A stretch of 11,387 bases of DNA from Anaerolineales bacterium UBA6128. GTDB lineage: Bacteria > Chloroflexota > Anaerolineae > UBA1429. The DNA lies in the NCBI GenBank assembly GCA_002423325.1, contig DIVQ01000034.1:22722-34108 (forward strand), written 5' to 3'. The translations under genes were made by a program, and so were the position numbers. Below the pieces are notes generated by a model. It was not told where the DNA came from and ran no database searches. It worked only from the letters and a program-made list of their open reading frames with translations. Below, in pieces: positions 6,984 through 11,387 of the stretch (the first letter of the stretch is position 1; every line of letters begins with the position of its first letter).

Positions 6984-7030
6984 ACCGGACGAAGAGACGC
7001 CGCGCCGTCAACTGCACGGCAGTCAGCGAG

Positions 7031-7059
7031 TTGCCAGAGCCCCCAGCCTAACCTATAAT
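7031..7059 (+). promoter_or_regulatory. Promoter of the alpha-glucan phosphorylase gene
   Basis: -35 TTGCCA (7031-7036), 17-base spacer, perfect -10 TATAAT (7054-7059). Predicted start near 7066-7067, giving a leader of about 30 bases with GAGGAG (7083-7088) 8 bases before ATG 7097. It splits the plus-strand genes into two units. The 47 bases between the DUF1848 stop and this promoter contain only a 5-base-stem hairpin (7004-7020) without a T run, so no terminator is called. Confidence 0.75.
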
Positions 7060-7096
7060 GCCCTGCAGCCTTTTCCCCAAACGAGGAGATATCGAC

Positions 7097-9658
7097 ATGG
7101 TACGTCCTGTGCGCAAGTTCACGGTGGTGCCCTCCCTTCCACCCAAGCTGGCCCCCCTGCGCGAGCTGGCCTACAACCTCTGGTGGTCGTGGAATCTCGA
7201 CGGCGCCGACCTCTTTCGCCGACTGGACGACACGCTGTGGCAGGAGACCGGGCACAACCCCGTTCTCATCCTGGGACGCGTTTCGCAGGCGCGCCTGGCC
7301 GAAGCCGCCAACGATGAAGGGCTGATCGCCCAACTCGCGCGCGTGTACCAGGCATTTACAAATTATGTCAATACCCGCGACACCTGGTACGCCAAGAACG
7401 CGGGCGCGTCTGATCTCACGGTGGCCTACTTTTCGGCCGAATTCGGCATCAGTGAGTGCCTGCCGATCTATTCGGGGGGCATGGGCGTCCTGTCCGGCGA
7501 CCACCTGAAGTCAGCCAGCGACCTGGGCATCCCCCTGGTAGGCGTCGGCCTGCTCTATCAGGAAGGCTACTTTCGCCAGTACCTCAATGCCGATGGCTGG
7601 CAGCAGGAATCGTATCCCATCAACGACTTTCACACGCTGCCCCTGCAGCGCGTGATGGACGCCGAGGGGCAGCCCCTGCGCATCGTCGTCGACTATCCCG
7701 GGCGCCCGGTAACTGCGCAAGTCTGGCGCGTGCAGGTCGGCCGTGTGCCGCTCTACCTGCTGGATACCAACCTCCCTGAGAACCGGCCGGAAGACCGCGA
7801 TATTACCGACCAGCTCTACGGCGGCGACCTGGACATGCGCATCCGTCAGGAGATCATGCTGGGCATCGGGGGCATCCGCGCGCTCAAAGCGATGGACATT
7901 TGCCCGACGGTCTGCCACATGAACGAGGGGCACTCGGCCTTTATGGGGCTGGAGCGCATTCGCATGGCCATGCAGGCACACCAACTGTCGTTCAGCGAGG
8001 CACTGCAGCTCACCATGGCGGGCAACGTCTTTACCACCCACACGCCCGTGCCCGCCGGCATCGACTTGTTCCCCGAACACCTGATGGACTATTACTTTAC
8101 CGAGTATGCCCAGCTGCTGGGCCTCGATCGCCAGGGCTTTCTCGGCCTTGGCCGGCGCACCAACGCGCCCGCTGACGAGCCATTTTCCATGGCGATCCTC
8201 GCGCTGCGGCTCGCCGGGCACACCAACGGCGTCAGCAAGCTCCACGGCGAGGTCGCTCGCGCCATGTGGCGCGACCTCTGGCCGCAGACCCCGCTGAGTG
8301 AGATCCCGATCTCGTCGATTACGAACGGCATTCACTCGCGCTCCTGGATCTCGGGCGACATGTCCAGCCTTTACACGCGTTACCTGGGCCCGGGCTGGAT
8401 CGAGCGGCCCGCGGACCAGGCCGTCTGGCAGCATGTGCACCAGATCCCCGACGAAGAGTTGTGGCGCACGCACGAACGTCGGCGTGAGCGCCTCGTCTCT
8501 GTGGCGCGGGTGCGGGCACGTCAGCAACTGGCGCGCCGCGGCTCGCCGCAGAAGGATATCCAGACTGCCGGCGAGATTCTCAATCCCGATATCCTGACCA
8601 TCGGCTTTGCGCGCCGTTTCGCCACCTACAAGCGCGCCACGCTGCTCTTTTCTGACGTCGAGCGCCTGTCAGCAATCCTCAATCATCCCGAACGACCGGT
8701 GCAACTCATCTTTGCGGGCAAAGCGCACCCGCGCGACAACCCCGGCAAGGAGCTGATCCGGCAACTGGTGCACTATGCCCGCCGCGAAGACCTGCGCAAG
8801 CGCATTCTGTTCCTCGAGGACTATGACATGTCGCTGGCGCGCTATCTCGTGCAGGGCGTGGACGTGTGGCTGAACACCCCACGCCGCGGCAAAGAGGCCA
8901 GCGGCACCAGCGGGATGAAGGCCGCGCTCAACGGCGTCATCAACCTTTCCACGCTGGATGGCTGGTGGGTTGAAGGCTACAACACAGAGACCGGCTGGAG
9001 CATCGGACTCGGCGAGACCTACGACGACGAGGGCTATGGCGATCACGTGGAGGCCAGCGCGCTGTACGACCTGCTCGAGAAAGAGATTGTGCCGCTGTTC
9101 TATGACTATGGTGGCAATGGCATCCCGCGTGGCTGGATCGCCAAGATGAAACACACCATCTCGCAGAACGCGCCGGTGTTCAACACGCACCGCATGGTGC
9201 AGGAATATTTAACCGCCGGCTATCTGCCGGCCACGGCACGCTACCAGGCCCTGGCACAGGACGGGGCGAAGCGCGCCAAAGAACTGGCCCATTGGATGGA
9301 CATGCTGCGCCAGAACTGGGGCGCGATCCGTATCGTCTCGCTCGAGTCCGACGACCGCGATGGACTCCCCGTCGAGATGCAGGTCACCGTCACAGCGCGC
9401 GTGCACCTCGGCGCCCTCAAACCCACCGACGTCCAGGCGCAGATCTATCATGGCCAGGTCGATGCCCAGGATCAGCTCGTCGACGCACAGATCGTGCAGA
9501 TGAGCCTCGCCGAACACGAGGGCGATGGCATCTGCGTCTACCAGGGAACTTTTCACAGCGACACGACGGGCTTGCACGGCTATGCGCTGCGCATCCTGCC
9601 CTACCACCCAGACCTGGGCAACGTGCACGCCACCGGCCTGGTTCACTGGTCGAACTGA
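7097..9658 (+). CDS. glgP: Alpha-glucan (glycogen/maltodextrin) phosphorylase, short DUF3417 type
   Basis: PLP-dependent GT35 phosphorylase, 853 residues, cytoplasmic, releasing glucose 1-phosphate from the non-reducing end of alpha-1,4-glucans. The N-terminal DUF3417 region (about 10-125) has LRELAYNLWWSWN and HNPV. Catalytic-domain marks follow: YFSAEFGISECLPIYSGG, GVLSGDHLKSASDLG, HMNEGHSAF, THTPVPAG, SITNGIH, RRFATYKRA, FAGKAHPRD. The PLP lysine is Lys608 in EASGTSGMKA, followed by GWWVEGYN. A C-terminal extension of about 150 residues (from about 700) ends the protein. This layout matches the Thermotoga/actinobacterial-type short phosphorylases rather than E. coli GlgP or MalP. Start ATG 7097 has GAGGAG 8 bases upstream; an in-frame ATG at 7058 overlaps the -10 box and is not used. 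No obvious catalytic defect. First gene of a unit with the next lipoprotein, which begins 10 bases after its stop. Confidence 0.95.
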   Translation: MVRPVRKFTVVPSLPPKLAPLRELAYNLWWSWNLDGADLFRRLDDTLWQETGHNPVLILGRVSQARLAEAANDEGLIAQLARVYQAFTNYVNTRDTWYAKNAGASDLTVAYFSAEFGISECLPIYSGGMGVLSGDHLKSASDLGIPLVGVGLLYQEGYFRQYLNADGWQQESYPINDFHTLPLQRVMDAEGQPLRIVVDYPGRPVTAQVWRVQVGRVPLYLLDTNLPENRPEDRDITDQLYGGDLDMRIRQEIMLGIGGIRALKAMDICPTVCHMNEGHSAFMGLERIRMAMQAHQLSFSEALQLTMAGNVFTTHTPVPAGIDLFPEHLMDYYFTEYAQLLGLDRQGFLGLGRRTNAPADEPFSMAILALRLAGHTNGVSKLHGEVARAMWRDLWPQTPLSEIPISSITNGIHSRSWISGDMSSLYTRYLGPGWIERPADQAVWQHVHQIPDEELWRTHERRRERLVSVARVRARQQLARRGSPQKDIQTAGEILNPDILTIGFARRFATYKRATLLFSDVERLSAILNHPERPVQLIFAGKAHPRDNPGKELIRQLVHYARREDLRKRILFLEDYDMSLARYLVQGVDVWLNTPRRGKEASGTSGMKAALNGVINLSTLDGWWVEGYNTETGWSIGLGETYDDEGYGDHVEASALYDLLEKEIVPLFYDYGGNGIPRGWIAKMKHTISQNAPVFNTHRMVQEYLTAGYLPATARYQALAQDGAKRAKELAHWMDMLRQNWGAIRIVSLESDDRDGLPVEMQVTVTARVHLGALKPTDVQAQIYHGQVDAQDQLVDAQIVQMSLAEHEGDGICVYQGTFHSDTTGLHGYALRILPYHPDLGNVHATGLVHWSN

Positions 9659-9661
9659 GGG
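9657..9661 (+). promoter_or_regulatory. Ribosome binding site overlapping the glgP stop
   Basis: GAGGG starts inside the TGA stop of glgP (TGAGGG) and lies 7 bases before GTG 9669. It fixes the start of the following lipoprotein gene and suggests translational coupling with glgP. Confidence 0.65.
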
Positions 9662-9668
9662 CGTAGCG

Positions 9669-10781
9669 GTGCAGGCACAACGTCGCGTCTCGATTCTGCT
9701 CGCGCTGCTCCTGATTCTCCCGACGGCGCTGGGATGTCGCCCAGGCTGGGAGCTTGCCATCGTCCGGGAGGGCGACGCGTCGATCACGGTCAGCGCCGAG
9801 CAATGGCGCGACTGGGCACGCGACTACCCGCAAGAGACGCAGTCTGGCCAAGCGCTGGCGCTCGAGCGAGTGCTGTGGGAGGCCGGCGTGCCGGCTCTGG
9901 ACGGCATCCGACTCGCGGAACAACAGTTCGGCTGGGTGGTCGCGCACGGCGATGCCTGGCTGCTGCGCGACGGCAAGGTGCGCGTCGGCGAACAGACCTT
10001 TGACGTGGACGAGATCGCGGTCATCCCACCGACCCTGACGGCCCAGGTACGCCTGATTGACCTCGCGCCCACTCTAGCGGGCGCACTGGGCGTGCGCTCG
10101 CCGGCCGCCACACGCGGGCGCGCCCTGGCCGCTCTGTCTGCTGAGCGGGTCATCGTGGTGGCCATCGACGGCCTCAGCTATATCGCCTACTCGGACGTAC
10201 GCAGCCAGAATGTCACGGTCATTCTGGACACGCTCGGCGTCCCCAAGCTGACCCTCAGCAGTTACCCCAGCACGCCGGAGGCAGCCACGCAGGCCATCCT
10301 CACCGGCGCCTATTCCGCCGGCAAGGCCAACGACACGGTGCCCGAGACGCTGTTCGACGTGCTGGCCAGTGCGAACAGGTCGGGCGTGGCGATCGTGCCC
10401 GAGTCGCTGGACGCCGCGCTGGGGCAGGCGCGACAGATCGTCGTCACCCGTCAGGCCGACGACGAGGACCTGACCACCGCGACGATAGACACTGCCCTTG
10501 CCCTGCTTGACGAGCAGCCTCCCAACCTTCTGTGGCTGCACCTGGATGGCTTGAGCCGCGCAGCGGCCACCCACGGCCTTAGCACCGACGAGAGCACCGC
10601 GCGTCTGCACGCCATCGACGAGCAATTGCAGCGTGTGGTCACGCAGGCCCCCACCGGATCGCTGCTATTCGTGGTGGGCACCCACGGCATACATCCAACC
10701 GACGATGCGGCCACGCTGGCTGAGGGCGGCAGCCTGCTGGCCAGCGACATGCTGGTGCCGCTCTGGATGGTCGAGCTCTAG
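9669..10781 (+). CDS. Lipoprotein related to the alkaline phosphatase superfamily, rearranged and probably inactive
   Basis: Product of 370 residues from GTG 9669. Basic start (QAQRR), hydrophobic run and TALGC (Cys23) indicate a lipoprotein. Residues 24-120 form a module I do not recognise. Residues 127-153 (VRLIDLAPTLAGALGV, then a GRAL motif) look like the closing signature of alkaline-phosphatase-superfamily enzymes, but sit in front of the core. The core follows: VVAIDGL (metal-type Asp167), YPSTPEAATQAILTG (possible nucleophile Thr202), a TLFDVL helix, WLHLDGLSRAAATHG (293-303), a helix with RLHAIDEQL, and VVGTHGIHP (336-343). In active relatives the last two blocks read roughly D-x-x-GH-x-HG and SDHG. 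Here Ser296, Ala300 and Thr338 stand at the expected Asp, His and Asp; His302 and His339 remain. Likely a pseudo-phosphatase or binding protein. It follows glgP by 10 bases and precedes the SDR gene by 55. Confidence 0.75.
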   Translation: MQAQRRVSILLALLLILPTALGCRPGWELAIVREGDASITVSAEQWRDWARDYPQETQSGQALALERVLWEAGVPALDGIRLAEQQFGWVVAHGDAWLLRDGKVRVGEQTFDVDEIAVIPPTLTAQVRLIDLAPTLAGALGVRSPAATRGRALAALSAERVIVVAIDGLSYIAYSDVRSQNVTVILDTLGVPKLTLSSYPSTPEAATQAILTGAYSAGKANDTVPETLFDVLASANRSGVAIVPESLDAALGQARQIVVTRQADDEDLTTATIDTALALLDEQPPNLLWLHLDGLSRAAATHGLSTDESTARLHAIDEQLQRVVTQAPTGSLLFVVGTHGIHPTDDAATLAEGGSLLASDMLVPLWMVEL

Positions 10782-10836
10782 CCCGCGCGCGAGCACAACT
10801 GCCTACATAGAAAACTCTGCAAAGAAGCGAGGGGGC

Positions 10837-11387
10837 ATGATCAAGCCACGCATCGTCCTGTTCGGCGCTTCGGGCACAATGGGGTTCGAGGCTTTCAAGG
10901 AGCTGTGGCGTCGGCGGCAGATGTACGACATCGTGGTGCTGCTGCGCCCCTCGCGCAAGAACCGTGCGCTGATGCGTCCCTACATCAAAGAGGCACACGT
11001 GCCGCGCGCCGGCGGCGATGGCGTCGCTGCGGGCGAGGGCCTGACGATTGTGTGGGGCGACGCCACCCGCTACGCCGACGTGGAGACGGCCATCAAGGGC
11101 GCCGATGGCGTGCTGGATGCCATGGCCTGCATCTCTCCACAGGCCGACTATCACCCCGAAACGGCCTGTGCCGTCAACACCGAGGCCATCGGACACATCG
11201 TGCGCGCCATCGAGGCGCAACCGGGCGGCGCCGAGCGCATCCACCTGATCTATACCGGCTCGGTAGCCGAGACCGGCGATCGCCTCGGGCCCATCCACTG
11301 GGGGCGCGTCGGCGATCCGCTCAAGCCCTCCGTGTTTGACTATTACGCCACCACCAAGATCGCCGGAGAGCGGATCGTGCTCGAGTC
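10837..11387 (+). CDS. NAD(P)-dependent epimerase/dehydratase, extended SDR family (3' end cut by window)
   Basis: The first 183 codons are present. An N-terminal Rossmann fold carries GASGTMG (10-16), the GxxGxxG pattern of extended short-chain dehydrogenases that bind NAD(P). Further marks are a WGDATRYADVETAIKGADGV segment, YTGSVAE with Ser142 as the likely catalytic Ser, and YATTK with Tyr170 and Lys174 as the YxxxK pair. The catalytic triad is therefore intact. Substrate, probably a nucleotide sugar or small carbonyl compound, cannot be told without the C-terminal half. The 20 residues after the first helix (LLRPSRKNR) suggest a dinucleotide-binding Arg that could favour NADP. Start ATG 10837 follows a GAGGGGG tract with short spacing. 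The 55-base gap after the lipoprotein gene contains no convincing promoter or terminator, so it may be read from the glgP promoter. Confidence 0.87.
   Translation, partial: MIKPRIVLFGASGTMGFEAFKELWRRRQMYDIVVLLRPSRKNRALMRPYIKEAHVPRAGGDGVAAGEGLTIVWGDATRYADVETAIKGADGVLDAMACISPQADYHPETACAVNTEAIGHIVRAIEAQPGGAERIHLIYTGSVAETGDRLGPIHWGRVGDPLKPSVFDYYATTKIAGERIVLE

Noticed and set aside
7004..7020. GCCGT/ACGGC hairpin after the DUF1848 gene as a terminator
   Set aside because: Five-base stem with a 7-base loop and no T run.
6950..7030. Frameshift that would restore a longer tail on the DUF1848 protein
   Set aside because: The other two frames after the stop give no family-like sequence, so the short end appears genuine.

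Overview
GC-rich, densely packed bacterial chromosomal DNA. Eight protein genes have strong support, including one cut by each window edge, and there are two further lipoprotein-like genes among them whose hydrolase active sites look degraded. The gene set fits a member of the Chloroflexota (Anaerolineae-like): folate-dependent TrmFO, a double-glutaredoxin protein disulfide oxidoreductase, a DUF3417-type short alpha-glucan phosphorylase, a DUF1848 protein and an M28/glutaminyl-cyclase-like lipoprotein. This placement is inferred from gene content only. I see no tRNA, rRNA, CRISPR array, insertion sequence, phage gene or attachment site.

Layout. (1) 1-2300, minus strand: trmFO (tRNA m5U54 methyltransferase) and, overlapping its end, an M28-family lipoprotein gene that runs off the left edge. 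(2) 2235-2391: a divergent intergenic region with a good sigma70-type promoter on each strand and a small palindrome over one -35 box. (3) 2392-6983, plus strand: a GH2 glycosidase, a protein disulfide oxidoreductase, a NagA-like deacetylase and a DUF1848 protein, with gaps of 42, 50 and 18 bases, so probably one transcription unit. (4) 7031-11387, plus strand: a near-consensus promoter, alpha-glucan phosphorylase, a lipoprotein related to the alkaline phosphatase superfamily, and the first part of an NAD-dependent epimerase/SDR gene cut by the right edge.

How the genes may work together. The GH2 enzyme and the NagA-like enzyme suggest intracellular breakdown of glycosides and amino sugars. 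The phosphorylase mobilises glycogen or maltodextrin as glucose 1-phosphate. The disulfide oxidoreductase and DUF1848 protein have no obvious metabolic link to these.

Most unusual points. No clear new multi-gene system is visible. The best leads are single proteins: an M28-like lipoprotein in which the bridging metal Asp and the general-base Glu both appear to be Ser; a lipoprotein with an alkaline-phosphatase-like core whose usual C-terminal signature sits before the catalytic core (possible circular permutation) and which lacks several metal ligands; and a DUF1848 protein that ends only three residues after a C-terminal radical-SAM-like cysteine motif. All promoter, start-site and active-site calls are by eye.
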